A DNA stretch of 64,000 nt from Endozoicomonas sp. NE40. GTDB lineage: Bacteria > Pseudomonadota > Gammaproteobacteria > Pseudomonadales > Endozoicomonadaceae. This document shows positions 25,623 to 33,634 of the stretch, piece after piece. How positions within the stretch are numbered: position 1 is the first letter of the stretch; every line of letters begins with the position of its first letter. The translations under genes were made by a program, and so were the position numbers. Under the pieces are notes generated by a model. That model was not told the DNA's origin. It saw only the letters and a program-made list of their open reading frames with translations, and did no database searches. Location: assembly GCF_040549045.1 (NCBI RefSeq), contig NZ_JBEWTB010000002.1, positions 4,018,501 through 4,082,500 on the forward strand. Reading direction: 5' to 3'.

Positions 25623-25970
25623 TCAGAGGATTTCCAGAACAGACTCCGGTGGTCTGCCAATACGGGCCTGCCCTTTATTGACAACAATCGGGCGTTCAAT
25701 CAGCCTGGGATATTTCAGCATTGCCTGAATCAACTCTTTGTCATTCAGCTGAGGGTTTTTCAGGTTATTATCCTTGTACTCCTGCTCCCCTTTTCTCATC
25801 AGTTCTCTGGCTGTTAAGCCCAGTTGTTTCAGCAGAGTTGTCAGGGTGGCTTCGTCAGGAGGGGTTTCCAGGTACAGGATGATGTCCGGGCTGATGCCAT
25901 GCTCTTCTAACAGGGCTAGTGTCTGGCGAGATTTGGAACAACGTGGGTTGTGATAAATGGTGACAGCCAT
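25623..25970 (-). CDS. arsC: Arsenate reductase-like protein (ArsC/YfgD)
   Basis: A 115-residue thioredoxin-fold protein of the glutaredoxin-linked ArsC/YfgD group. The active Cys11 is in YHNPRCSKSRQTLALLEE, and the conserved Arg residues are in LMRKGEQEY and LIERPIVV. YfgD-type members next to DUF2069, outside an ars operon, have not been shown to reduce arsenate, so the symbol marks the family only. There is no arsR or arsB here. It is the first gene of a two-gene unit with DUF2069. Confidence 0.85.
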   Translation of the reverse strand: MAVTIYHNPRCSKSRQTLALLEEHGISPDIILYLETPPDEATLTTLLKQLGLTARELMRKGEQEYKDNNLKNPQLNDKELIQAMLKYPRLIERPIVVNKGQARIGRPPESVLEIL

Positions 25971-26172
25971 GCAGGTTTCCTCGTTTTTTACTCTTTTTCT
26001 TGTTCAGGCGAAGAGTAAACCCGATTGTGGCTCTGCACAACCGCTTAAGGTGCTCTTTTGAAGAGCCGCTTTTGTTGAGCAAATGTTGTGTAATTTGTCG
26101 GCGTGGAACTGGAGAGTGTTCAGAAGAACGAATATGCTTCTGCTTTCGTCGCAAACAGAATTGAGAATCATT

Positions 26173-26739
26173 ATGTTACGCAGCAGGCATTGGTTGTTAG
26201 GGTGTTTTGCCATATTGCTGGCGGGCTGTGCCAGCCAGAGAATTGACTGGGATTATGATACATCTTCCAGGGCTCAGCAGCAGATGAACAGCTGGAAAAC
26301 CTATGCCTGGCTGACGGTTGATAAAGATCAGTCGTCGGCTTATCACCTGGACGGCCTGCAGGATCGCAGGGTGCGTGCTGCCGTAAACCGTGACCTGCAA
26401 GCCAAAGGATTCAGGCTGGTGGATGAGTCTGACGCAGATTTTCTGGTCAACTACCTCACTAAAACCAAAACCCGCCGGGAAGAGAATCATGTTTCTACCT
26501 CGCTGGGGTACGGCATTAACAGCTGGGGAGTGGGCGTGCAGTCGGAAACCCGTGTGAGGGATTATGAGGAGGGTTCGCTGATGGTCGATTTTATTGATCC
26601 TGCCAGTAAAGAGCTGGTCTGGCGTGGTCGCTCTCAGGCGCTCATTCCTGACCGTTCGACCCCGGAAAAACGCACGCAGCAGATTAATAATGCAGTCGAT
26701 GCCATTCTTAAAGGCTTTCCGCCAACCTCTGGAAGCTGA
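26173..26739 (+). CDS. DUF4136 lipoprotein
   Basis: A 188-residue lipoprotein with lipobox LLAGC at about residues 15-19 and the DUF4136 pattern: DWDYDTSSRAQQQMNSWKTYAWL, RRVRAAVNRDLQAKGFRLVDESDADFLVNY and LMVDFIDPASKELVWRGRSQA. The family is of unknown function, probably periplasmic-facing at the outer membrane. The ATG at 26173 is chosen because it begins the signal peptide; 30 upstream codons are open but have no export signal. Confidence 0.85.
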   Translation: MLRSRHWLLGCFAILLAGCASQRIDWDYDTSSRAQQQMNSWKTYAWLTVDKDQSSAYHLDGLQDRRVRAAVNRDLQAKGFRLVDESDADFLVNYLTKTKTRREENHVSTSLGYGINSWGVGVQSETRVRDYEEGSLMVDFIDPASKELVWRGRSQALIPDRSTPEKRTQQINNAVDAILKGFPPTSGS

Positions 26740-26806
26740 TATCCTGACTGGATAAAGGGGTAAAGGTGAAAATAGCCTTTACTCCTGATGTGCTGAGGAG
26801 CAGCTC

Positions 26807-28045
26807 ATGGTCAGGCCCGATATTTCCCTGCGTTCCATCAAACAACTGCTGTTGTTTATCAAGTCCACAGTTGAGCGATTCGTTCAGAACGGCTGCATGG
26901 ACAGTGCCGCTGCCCTTACCTATACCACGCTGTTTGCCGTGGTGCCTTTGATGACCGTTACTTACAGCCTGCTGTCCGCCATTCCCAGCTTTCAGGATAT
27001 TGGCGAAACGGTACAGTCTTTTATCTTCAATAATTTTGTGCCAACGGCGGGTGAAACCGTACAAACGTATCTGGTCAGTTTTTCCCAGCAGGCGCGCAAG
27101 CTGACGGCGGTCGGTGTAGTGTTTCTGATTGTGACCGCCTTTATGATGTTGAAAACTGTGGATAAGGCCATTAATAAGGTCTGGCAGGTAGACAAGGTAC
27201 GCCGTGGCGTTTCCGGTTTTTTGCTGTACTGGGCTATTTTGAGCCTTGGACCGTTTTTGATTGGTTTGGGTTTTGTTCTGACCTCTTACCTGGCTTCGCT
27301 GAAATTTATTTCTGATACGACAGCTTTTTTCGGTGCAGAATCTGCCCTGTTGCGATTGATGCCGGTGTTGCTCAGTACAATGGTGTTAACACTGCTCTAT
27401 GCGGCGGTGCCTAACCGCAAGGTGCCTTTTCGGTATGCTTTAACAGGAGCGGTGGCCATCGCTACGGTGCTTGAAGTCGCCAAAGGTGTCTTTGCACTGT
27501 TTATTGCTCAGGCACCGACGTATGAACTGGTGTATGGTGCCTTTGCTGCGGTTCCTGTTTTTCTGGTCTGGATATACCTGAGCTGGAACCTTGTTCTGCT
27601 TGGGGCGGTTATGGTACGCAATCTGACGATGTCAGTAGGGCAGCAAAAGGATGAGCACTGGCCACCCCTGTTGGGGCTTCTGGTGGTACTCTCCATGTTT
27701 CGTCAGCAGTTTTGTCAGGGTAAAACGGTCAATTATAAAATGTTCCAGAATGAATGGCCTCTCTCCCTGGAAGACTGGGAACGCTATATTGTTCTGTTGC
27801 AGGAGCAGGGGTTGATCTGTAAAAGTCATCAGGGGGAGCTGGTACTGGTTCAGGATTTACGACAAATGCCGCTTGCTTCGTTCTGTCAGCAACAGCCCTG
27901 GCCCATGCCCGACGCACTCTCTCTGGCGAACATCACCCGGGAGGGGCGTCCGCAGTGGTTTTCAGAGTTAATGGACCGGCTTCTGCATGTGAATGAAATC
28001 AGGGCAGCGGCGCTTGATATTAATCTTGATGAGCTTTACCAGTGA
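26807..28045 (+). CDS. yihY: YihY/BrkB-family membrane protein
   Basis: A 412-residue inner-membrane protein of the YihY (formerly RNase BN) family with about six membrane helices in residues 35-275. Visible are DSAAALTYTTLFAVVPLMTV, LKTVDKAINKVWQV, GFLLYWAILSLGPFLIG and the end of the core, AVPVFLVWIYLSWNLVLLGAVM. A soluble winged-helix-like C-terminal domain of about 130 residues follows. The function is unresolved; the older ribonuclease claim for this family is not supported. It lies 68 bases after the DUF4136 gene. Confidence 0.88.
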   Translation: MVRPDISLRSIKQLLLFIKSTVERFVQNGCMDSAAALTYTTLFAVVPLMTVTYSLLSAIPSFQDIGETVQSFIFNNFVPTAGETVQTYLVSFSQQARKLTAVGVVFLIVTAFMMLKTVDKAINKVWQVDKVRRGVSGFLLYWAILSLGPFLIGLGFVLTSYLASLKFISDTTAFFGAESALLRLMPVLLSTMVLTLLYAAVPNRKVPFRYALTGAVAIATVLEVAKGVFALFIAQAPTYELVYGAFAAVPVFLVWIYLSWNLVLLGAVMVRNLTMSVGQQKDEHWPPLLGLLVVLSMFRQQFCQGKTVNYKMFQNEWPLSLEDWERYIVLLQEQGLICKSHQGELVLVQDLRQMPLASFCQQQPWPMPDALSLANITREGRPQWFSELMDRLLHVNEIRAAALDINLDELYQ

Positions 28046-28502
28046 TTTTGTTGAGTGGGTCCGTTACATCAATCGCAACCTGTCGATAGTGCGTGTTGGG
28101 GCGATGCTGGTTTCGGCAATACAGTCCGCGAACTGCGTTACTCAGGTAGCCCAACCCTGCCAGTTGTCCGGACCACGTTGTAACCACTTTTTTCCAGCTC
28201 CAGCAGCCGTTTCATTGCTGGATCTTGCCGTTCTCAAAGACTGACAAGCTTAGACTATTGTCAAAAATCCCCAAAAACTGACTTTCGTCAACAAAGTATC
28301 CGTTTGATGTAACCGGTTGCTGAAACCGGTTACATTTCCTGTTCAGGATTGTTATCGTAATAACCGTAATAAGAAAAACTGGTGCGTAATACCAGAGTCG
28401 GTAAAAAACCATAAGCCAACGGAAAGAAGCTCGACAGGTCTGTACAGAGCTTTGTTTCCAGAAAAAAACAGATTGATAGGAAGTGGTATCTTGGGGGTCT
28501 CG
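28046..28502 (+). promoter_or_regulatory. Regulatory region upstream of the orphan EIIC
   Basis: A 457-base spacer with no gene. Its main feature is the LacI-type operator pair at 28308-28334. About 17 bases after the TTACAT at the end of the operator is a TATCGT, a possible -10, so the operator would overlap the -35. The 150 bases between it and the start codon form a long untranslated leader. Confidence 0.45.
28308..28334. promoter_or_regulatory. Perfect 11-bp inverted repeat with two LacI-family half-overlapping operators
   Basis: TGTAACCGGTT and AACCGGTTACA form a perfect inverted repeat around GCTGA. The right-hand 14 bases, TGAAACCGGTTACA, fit the LacI/GalR-family operator pattern TGNAANCGNTTNCA exactly; the left-hand TGTAACCGGTTGCT fits it except for the last base. 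No LacI-family gene is present in the window. Confidence 0.65.
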
Positions 28503-29813
28503 ATGGAAAATTTTGCGAATAAACTGGAGCAAACGCTGATGCCGGTGGCTACCCGGCTGGCTAATATCAAGTATCTGATCGCCCTGCGGGATGGCATGGT
28601 GTATGCCATGCCTTTCTTTATCGTCGGTTCGATCATCCTGCTGTTGCTGAACCTGCCACTGACTGACCCGAGCAACTTCATGTACTCTGAGTGGTACACC
28701 AACCTGATGGCTGAACACAAAGGCAACTGGCTGCAGCCGTTTTATGCGACACTGGGTATGTCGTGTCTGTTTATTTCCTTTGGTATTGGTTCCAGCCTGG
28801 GTAAACAGTATGGATTGCCAGAGGTGACCAGTGGTTTTCTCTCCCTGTTTGCATTCCTTATGGTCGCTGCGCCGGTTGATGGCTGGCCGCCTGCCATTAA
28901 TGCCAGTTATCTCGATAGTAAGGGCATGTTTACTGCGATCGTGTTCTCTTATCTGGCAATAGAAGTGTATCGTTTCATGCAGACCCGCAATATGACTATA
29001 CGTCTGCCTGAACAGGTTCCGCCTGCTATTGCCCGTTCGTTTGAATCATTGACACCGGTAATTGCACTGATCCTTATTCTTCAGCCTCTTAATCTGCTGG
29101 TCGCTTCTGTTGGTGAAGGTGGCATGCTGGTGCCTCAGCTGATGATGGACATCTTCAAGCCTCTGGTCAGTGCCGCTGATTCTCTGCCAGGTCTGCTGTT
29201 TATTGTTTTGCTGGTGCATGTGTTGTGGTTCTGTGGCTTGCATGGTGCCAACATTGTAACGGGTGTGATTGGCGCAATTATGCTGACCAATCTGTCTGCC
29301 AACCAGGCTGCCCTGGAAGCGGGCGAAGCTCTGCCAGCCATTTTTGCCGGTGGCTTCCTTGACAGCTTTGTTTATCTCGGTGGTTCCGGTGCGACCCTGG
29401 GACTGGCGATTGCCATGGCGATCAGCAAGAGTGCTCACCTGCGTTCCATCGGCCGGCTGTCTGTTGTTCCGGGTCTGTTCAACATCAATGAGCCGGTATT
29501 GTTTGGTGCGCCTATTGTGATGAACCCGATCCTTGGTATTCCTTTCATTCTGGTGCCGCTGATCAATGTAACGGTGGCTTATGTTGCAACCTCTCTGGAT
29601 CTGGTTGGCCGTGTTGTAGCCCTGGTACCCTGGACAACACCCGGACCTCTGGCTGCTTTCCTGGGTACTAACTTCAGTATCAGCGCCCTTATCCTGAGTC
29701 TGGGGCTGGTTGCTTTCTCTACGGTTGCTTACCTGCCATTCCTGAAAGTCTATGCCAGGTCTCTGGAATCACAGGAAATGGAACAGACACAGGGAGAGAC
29801 CGTCACTGCCTGA
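28503..29813 (+). CDS. PTS cellobiose/oligosaccharide-type EIIC permease
   Basis: A 436-residue EIIC of the lactose/cellobiose (CelB/ChbC) PTS family, the membrane channel that takes in a sugar while it is phosphorylated by EIIB. The N-terminal NKLEQTLMPVATRLANIKYLIALRDGM is typical. The substrate site is marked by VLWFCGLHGANIV and by NINEPVLFGAPIVMNP with its conserved Glu. About ten membrane helices are predicted. No EIIA or EIIB gene is near, so it must use partners encoded elsewhere. It is preceded by a LacI-type operator and followed by a terminator, forming a single-gene unit before purT. Confidence 0.88.
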   Translation: MENFANKLEQTLMPVATRLANIKYLIALRDGMVYAMPFFIVGSIILLLLNLPLTDPSNFMYSEWYTNLMAEHKGNWLQPFYATLGMSCLFISFGIGSSLGKQYGLPEVTSGFLSLFAFLMVAAPVDGWPPAINASYLDSKGMFTAIVFSYLAIEVYRFMQTRNMTIRLPEQVPPAIARSFESLTPVIALILILQPLNLLVASVGEGGMLVPQLMMDIFKPLVSAADSLPGLLFIVLLVHVLWFCGLHGANIVTGVIGAIMLTNLSANQAALEAGEALPAIFAGGFLDSFVYLGGSGATLGLAIAMAISKSAHLRSIGRLSVVPGLFNINEPVLFGAPIVMNPILGIPFILVPLINVTVAYVATSLDLVGRVVALVPWTTPGPLAAFLGTNFSISALILSLGLVAFSTVAYLPFLKVYARSLESQEMEQTQGETVTA

Positions 29814-29826
29814 TGAATCTTTGAAA

Positions 29827-29860
29827 TGTTGTGTGTGTTGTGTGTGCGAAAGTGTGTGTT
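29827..29860 (+). repeat. GT-rich microrepeat after the EIIC gene
   Basis: TGTTGTGTGTGTTGTGTGTG and a second GTGTGTGTTG lie just before the terminator. Simple repeat, possibly slippage-prone. Confidence 0.6.
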
Positions 29861-29863
29861 GAG

Positions 29864-29897
29864 AAAAGGGAGCCGGCTATATGCCGGTTTCTCTTTT
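29864..29897 (+). terminator. Intrinsic terminator after the EIIC gene
   Basis: AAAAGGGAG-CCGGC pairs with GCCGG-TTTCTCTTTT across a TATAT loop, with one bulge, ending in a T-run. Confidence 0.7.
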
Positions 29898-30070
29898 GAG
29901 GTAGCCATAAAGACAGGTCATTGGGTTCTGCAATCAAGGCTCAAATAATATGAATATGCAATCAGTAGATTTGACTGATGTAAGTGCATCCATTCGCCGG
30001 TATGATCACAGCACGATTTCGTTATCACGATCGTCCTTTCTCACTATCGCCCTTTACGGAGAGCTTTTTT

Positions 30071-31258
30071 ATGGTAGCCATTGGTACCCCTGGTTCTGTT
30101 TCTGCAACAAAGGTGTTGCTGCTGGGTTCTGGCGAACTCGGAAAAGAGCTTGTGATCGAGTTACAGCGACTTGGGGTGGAAGTGATTGCTGTTGATCGCT
30201 ATGACAATGCGCCCGCCATGCAGGTGGCTCATCGTCGCCATGTTATCAATATGCTGGATGCTGATGCGCTCAGGGCGCTGATCGCTGAGGAACGCCCTGA
30301 CTATATTGTGCCGGAAATAGAAGCCATTGCTACCGATGTTCTGGTGGATGTTGAACGTGAAGGCATGACTACCGTCGTACCCTGTGCGCGTGCAACCCAG
30401 CTTACGATGGATCGGGAAGGGATTCGCAGGCTGGCAGCAGAAGAACTGCGACTGCCGACTTCGCCATTTTCCTTTGCAGAATCGGAACAGGAACTGCGTG
30501 ATGCGGCTGAAGAAATTGGTTTTCCCTGTGTGGTTAAACCGGTAATGAGTTCTTCCGGCAAAGGTCAGAGTGTACTGAAGTCGGATGGTGATATTACCTC
30601 TGCCTGGGACTACGCCGTGGAAGGCGGTCGTGCAGGTAAGACGCGGGTCATTGTTGAAGGCTTTGTGGATTTTGATTATGAAATCACCTTGCTGACGGTT
30701 CGCTCCCGGCAGGGGACTTATTTCTGCGCGCCGATCGGTCATCGTCAGGAAGGAGGAGACTATGTGGAATCCTGGCAGCCGCAGAGAATGTCGGATCTGG
30801 CATTACAACAAGCTGAGTCGGTAGCTGGTGCGATTACCGGTGCGCTTGGCGGGTATGGTGTGTTTGGTGTTGAACTCTTTGTGAAAGGGGATGAAGTCCT
30901 GTTTAACGAAGTGTCTCCACGTCCTCACGATACGGGAATGGTGACCCTGATTTCGCAGAATTTCAGCGAATTTGCACTCCATGCCCGTGCTATTCTCGGG
31001 TTGCCTGTAAGTCATATACATCAATCCAAAGCAGCTGCGTCGGCAGTCATTAAGCCGTCTGGTAACTCCTCCCAGATTATGTTCAACAATTTAGAGGTTG
31101 CACTGTCGGAGCCGGAAACCGACTTGCGTCTGTTTGGTAAACCGGAAATAAATGGCGCCCGTCGTATGGGGGTCGCCCTGGCTCTGGGGGAGAATACTGA
31201 AGATGCCTGTAGAAAAGCCAGTAATACCGCTGCCCGCGTTAAAGTAAGCATTGTGTAG
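30071..31258 (+). CDS. purT: Formate-dependent GAR transformylase (PurT)
   Basis: A 395-residue ATP-grasp enzyme that makes formyl-GAR from GAR, formate and ATP, a parallel route to PurN. The GAR-binding N-terminus is VLLLGSGELGKELVIELQRLG. The ATP-grasp parts include PCVVKPVMSSSGKGQSVLKS and VFGVELFVKGDEVLFNEVSPRPHDTG with the Mg2+ ligands. The frame is open 29 codons earlier, but the ATG at 30071, with GGAGAG upstream, matches the family. purN is also present, so the cell can use either folate or formate for this step. Confidence 0.95.
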   Translation: MVAIGTPGSVSATKVLLLGSGELGKELVIELQRLGVEVIAVDRYDNAPAMQVAHRRHVINMLDADALRALIAEERPDYIVPEIEAIATDVLVDVEREGMTTVVPCARATQLTMDREGIRRLAAEELRLPTSPFSFAESEQELRDAAEEIGFPCVVKPVMSSSGKGQSVLKSDGDITSAWDYAVEGGRAGKTRVIVEGFVDFDYEITLLTVRSRQGTYFCAPIGHRQEGGDYVESWQPQRMSDLALQQAESVAGAITGALGGYGVFGVELFVKGDEVLFNEVSPRPHDTGMVTLISQNFSEFALHARAILGLPVSHIHQSKAAASAVIKPSGNSSQIMFNNLEVALSEPETDLRLFGKPEINGARRMGVALALGENTEDACRKASNTAARVKVSIV

Positions 31259-31349
31259 AAGCTGTTTCAATTGAGCCAAAAAACCGTGTTCCAGCTGGCA
31301 GGGTTCTCCTGCTACACTGGAAACCGGTCTAATGCTCAGGAGACTGCAA

Positions 31350-31829
31350 ATGCTCAGATTGATTTCTCCGGTGAATATGCCTCTGCTGGTGGTTCTGGTG
31401 GCACTGCTGTCCTCCTGCAGTCAGCCTGAATTTACGGATAGTTCCGGTAAAGGGATAAGTCTCAGTGATGATCAGGGGCGCTGGCTGGCACTGAATATCT
31501 GGGCAGAGTGGTGTGACCCCTGTCGGGAAGAAATTCCGGAACTGAACGCCGTTTACCAGTCAGACGCTATCCGGGTTCTGGGTTACGACTTTGACAACAG
31601 TCAGGGGACTGAGCTGGATAACAAAATCGCTAAACTCGCTATTGGTTTTCCCGTGTTGACCAGTAGTCCGCTCGAACGCCTGAAAACTCAGACTCCACAG
31701 GTCTTACCCGCCACCTTTATTGTTAGTCCCCGGGGCGAGCTGGTTGAAACCTTGTATGGTCCCCAGACACAAAATACTATTGAGCAGGCAATTCGCAAAC
31801 AACAGACAAAGGTGACAGCGGGTGGCTAA
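31350..31829 (+). CDS. TlpA-like thiol-disulfide lipoprotein
   Basis: A 159-residue periplasm-facing thioredoxin-fold lipoprotein. The lipobox LLSSC is at about residues 18-22. The redox motif is WAEWCDPCREEIPELN, and a cis-Pro is in QVLPATFIVSPRG. It could supply reductant to periplasmic proteins, but the partner is unknown. The ATG at 31350 follows GGAG at seven bases; another in-frame ATG is six codons earlier. It overlaps the acylphosphatase start by 8 bases. Confidence 0.8.
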   Translation: MLRLISPVNMPLLVVLVALLSSCSQPEFTDSSGKGISLSDDQGRWLALNIWAEWCDPCREEIPELNAVYQSDAIRVLGYDFDNSQGTELDNKIAKLAIGFPVLTSSPLERLKTQTPQVLPATFIVSPRGELVETLYGPQTQNTIEQAIRKQQTKVTAGG

Positions 31830-32094
31830 AGTTTGTAAACGTGCGCTGGTTAAAGGCAGGGTTCAGGGAGTCTGGTATCGTGGTTCAACTCAGCGAAAGG
31901 CTCAGGAGCTGGGAATTTCTGGCTGGGCAAAAAATCTTGCGGATGGACGGGTAGAAGTTCTGATGTGTGGCGAGGAGTCCGCGCTGACAGAACTGGCAAG
32001 CTGGCTTCATGAAGGGCCGCCCGCGGCTCAGGTTGAATCGGTGAGCGTATCCGAGGAACCCTGGCAGGCGTTTGAAACCTTTACGACTGGTTAG
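31822..32094 (+). CDS. yccX: Acylphosphatase
   Basis: A 90-residue enzyme hydrolysing carboxyl-phosphate bonds. The phosphate loop is KGRVQGVWYRGSTQRKA, with the catalytic Arg in VQGVWYR, and the catalytic Asn is in SGWAKNLADGRVEVLM. Standard length. The GTG start overlaps the TlpA-like gene by 8 bases (GTGGCTAA), suggesting co-translation. Confidence 0.93.
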   Translation: MAKVCKRALVKGRVQGVWYRGSTQRKAQELGISGWAKNLADGRVEVLMCGEESALTELASWLHEGPPAAQVESVSVSEEPWQAFETFTTG

Positions 32095-32102
32095 ACCATA
32101 CC

Positions 32103-32696
32103 TTAATCATTTTTCCAGTGCCTGTTCCAGTTTTTGTACACTCTTTCCGGGTACCAGGTTTGGCCAGGGCTGCCATTGTACCGTGCCAGAGCCCGGGTAA
32201 GGTTGCCGGACTCCCGCTCCAGATAGTGACTTAAAATAGCACTGCCATAGCGGAGGTTGGTTTCAATGTCCGTCAGGTTGTCATCCGGGCGACCAATCAC
32301 ACTTTTCCAGAAAGGCATAACCTGCATTAATCCCTGGGCGCCAGCGGAAGAAACAGCAAAGCGGTCAAAGGAGGATTCGGTATGGATAAGTGCCAGAACC
32401 AGTTCTGCTGGCAGGTTGGTGCGGGATGCTTCCCTGTGTACACTTTGTAACAGCTGGATTCGTTGTCCGGGGTCTTTGATAAAGGGCTGCATGCGCTGGG
32501 ACATGACCAGCAACCAGACTTCAGCTTCAAAGCGGTCGGTAAAACTGTCGGCGTGGCGCAGGTTATCCTGCAACGACTGGATAAGCAGAGGGTCGTGCCG
32601 CTGTTGCGCCACGGCAAAAGCCGGAAGCAGCAGGGCAACGATGAGCAGACTTCTTTTGAGGGTTATCTTAACCTGGTTTGTCTTTAGCTCGTGCAT
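32103..32696 (-). CDS. Small lytic transglycosylase (SLT domain)
   Basis: A 197-residue periplasmic protein with a signal peptide (SLLIVALLLPAFAVAQQ) and a single SLT domain: ALIHTESSFDRFAVSSAGAQGLMQVMPFW with the catalytic Glu, then YGSAILSHYLERESGNLTRALARYNGSPG. It cuts peptidoglycan glycan strands. Its start at 32696 is unusual: the first seven codons (MHELKTN) align with degenerated DNA from the 3' end of proS, so the present start codon may have been formed by the rearrangement next to it. A second, truncated copy of its 5' end lies at 33542. Confidence 0.85.
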   Translation of the reverse strand: MHELKTNQVKITLKRSLLIVALLLPAFAVAQQRHDPLLIQSLQDNLRHADSFTDRFEAEVWLLVMSQRMQPFIKDPGQRIQLLQSVHREASRTNLPAELVLALIHTESSFDRFAVSSAGAQGLMQVMPFWKSVIGRPDDNLTDIETNLRYGSAILSHYLERESGNLTRALARYNGSPGQTWYPERVYKNWNRHWKND

Positions 32697-32713
32697 TGAG
32701 TTCTCATGTTGGA

Positions 32714-32766
32714 GTTACCCTGAAGAGTTTTTCGGCGGTTACGCGAACGACTTCAGACTTCTACAG
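32714..32766 (-). pseudogene. Degenerate fragment of the proS 3' region
   Basis: This stretch aligns with proS positions about 33836-33885 (encoding MEKSEAVREAAENLYREL), including the shared TTCGGCGG and CTTCAGACTTCT blocks. It contains a stop in the proS frame, and a deletion joins it directly to a relic of the proS C-terminal KDKLG codons in front of slt. It marks a duplicated slt/proS junction. Confidence 0.65.
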
Positions 32767-32783
32767 ATTTAAAATTCTTGCTG

Positions 32784-33485
32784 TTAATTGCTGATGTTGT
32801 AAAAGTCCGTCGCTTTGATTTTTGGAATCCAGTTTATTGTGTTTTTCAGGTTGTGAAATGCTTTGTCATTATCTGAGATGCCATAAATAATTAAAAAATT
32901 GTTTTTGATATTTGACTTGATGCATTTGTCTAATAAATCAACACAATCTGGATGAGACAGTCCTAAATATGGGGTATCTGACCAGGGATTTTCTTGTGAA
33001 CAGACGCCTCCAAATCTAATACAAATCACTTGAAGACCTTTTTTTGAAATCTTTTTTCCTGTTTTTTCTAATTGGATTTTACTCTCACCGTATGGAGAGA
33101 CAGGATTAGGTTTTGTATTTAAATCAATGACTAAGTTCAATTCTTTATTAATGATTTTATATACGTCATGAGTGTGAACTGAGCTTGCCATAATCACTTT
33201 TGGGATATTTAAATTTAACGCTACCTCGTAAACATTGTTTGCCATGATTAAATTGTTTGGATCTGCTTTTTTACTCGAAAAGTTTTCTACTTTGCAATTC
33301 CAGGCTAAGTGAATAATGGCATCGATGTTTTGGTCTTTTAATTTATTTTTAAATCTTTCGTAATCTAAAATATTAGTGTCAGGCAAATCTATCAATATTA
33401 ACTCATACTCTTCCTTCAGCCCGGTTGTTAGAACTTGTCCGATGCTTCCTTTATGTCCAGTTATACAAATTGTTTTTTTTGTCAT
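32784..33485 (-). CDS. NAD-dependent epimerase/dehydratase-like protein (extended SDR), probably acquired
   Basis: A 233-residue extended short-chain dehydrogenase-like protein. The nucleotide-binding loop is ICITGHKGSIGQVL (T-G-x-x-G-x-x-G pattern), Asp33 is in ILIDLPD, DAIIHLAW follows, MASS precedes the active site, and the catalytic Tyr/Lys are in YGESKIQLE. It is shorter than most sugar epimerases (about 300 residues), so the substrate domain is reduced. The gene is strikingly A+T-rich compared with slt and proS and is flanked by duplicated pieces of those genes, which points to insertion by recombination. Neighbours give no pathway. Substrate unknown; a nucleotide-sugar is likely. Confidence 0.75.
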   Translation of the reverse strand: MTKKTICITGHKGSIGQVLTTGLKEEYELILIDLPDTNILDYERFKNKLKDQNIDAIIHLAWNCKVENFSSKKADPNNLIMANNVYEVALNLNIPKVIMASSVHTHDVYKIINKELNLVIDLNTKPNPVSPYGESKIQLEKTGKKISKKGLQVICIRFGGVCSQENPWSDTPYLGLSHPDCVDLLDKCIKSNIKNNFLIIYGISDNDKAFHNLKNTINWIPKIKATDFYNISN

Positions 33486-33541
33486 CTTTTGTAGTAACCT
33501 CTTTTAATTATTTTTGTTTAAGGTTTCTCGCAGCAGAAGGG

Positions 33542-33634
33542 CGTGCCGCTGCTGCGCCCCGGCAAAGGCCGGAAGCAGCAGGGCAGCTAGGAGCAGACTT
33601 CTATTAGGGGTTAATTTAACCCAGTTTGTCTTTA
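33542..33634 (-). pseudogene. Truncated duplicate of the slt 5' end, overlapping the proS 3' end
   Basis: This 93-base block matches 32594-32686 at about 80 of 93 positions in my hand alignment. On the minus strand it reads as a signal peptide (RSLLLAALLLPAFAGAQQRH), very like the intact slt product, and then breaks off at the A+T-rich insert. Its first bases overlap the end of proS, showing that slt once started at or inside the proS 3' end. Confidence 0.75.

Noticed and set aside
26040..26080. GCTCTT/AAGAGC hairpin between divergent genes
   Set aside because: Neither flanking gene ends there, so it is not a terminator, and the stem is short.
29950..30195. Small open frame just upstream of and overlapping purT
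   Set aside because: It has no hydrophobic, repeat or regulatory sequence character and overlaps the conserved start of purT.
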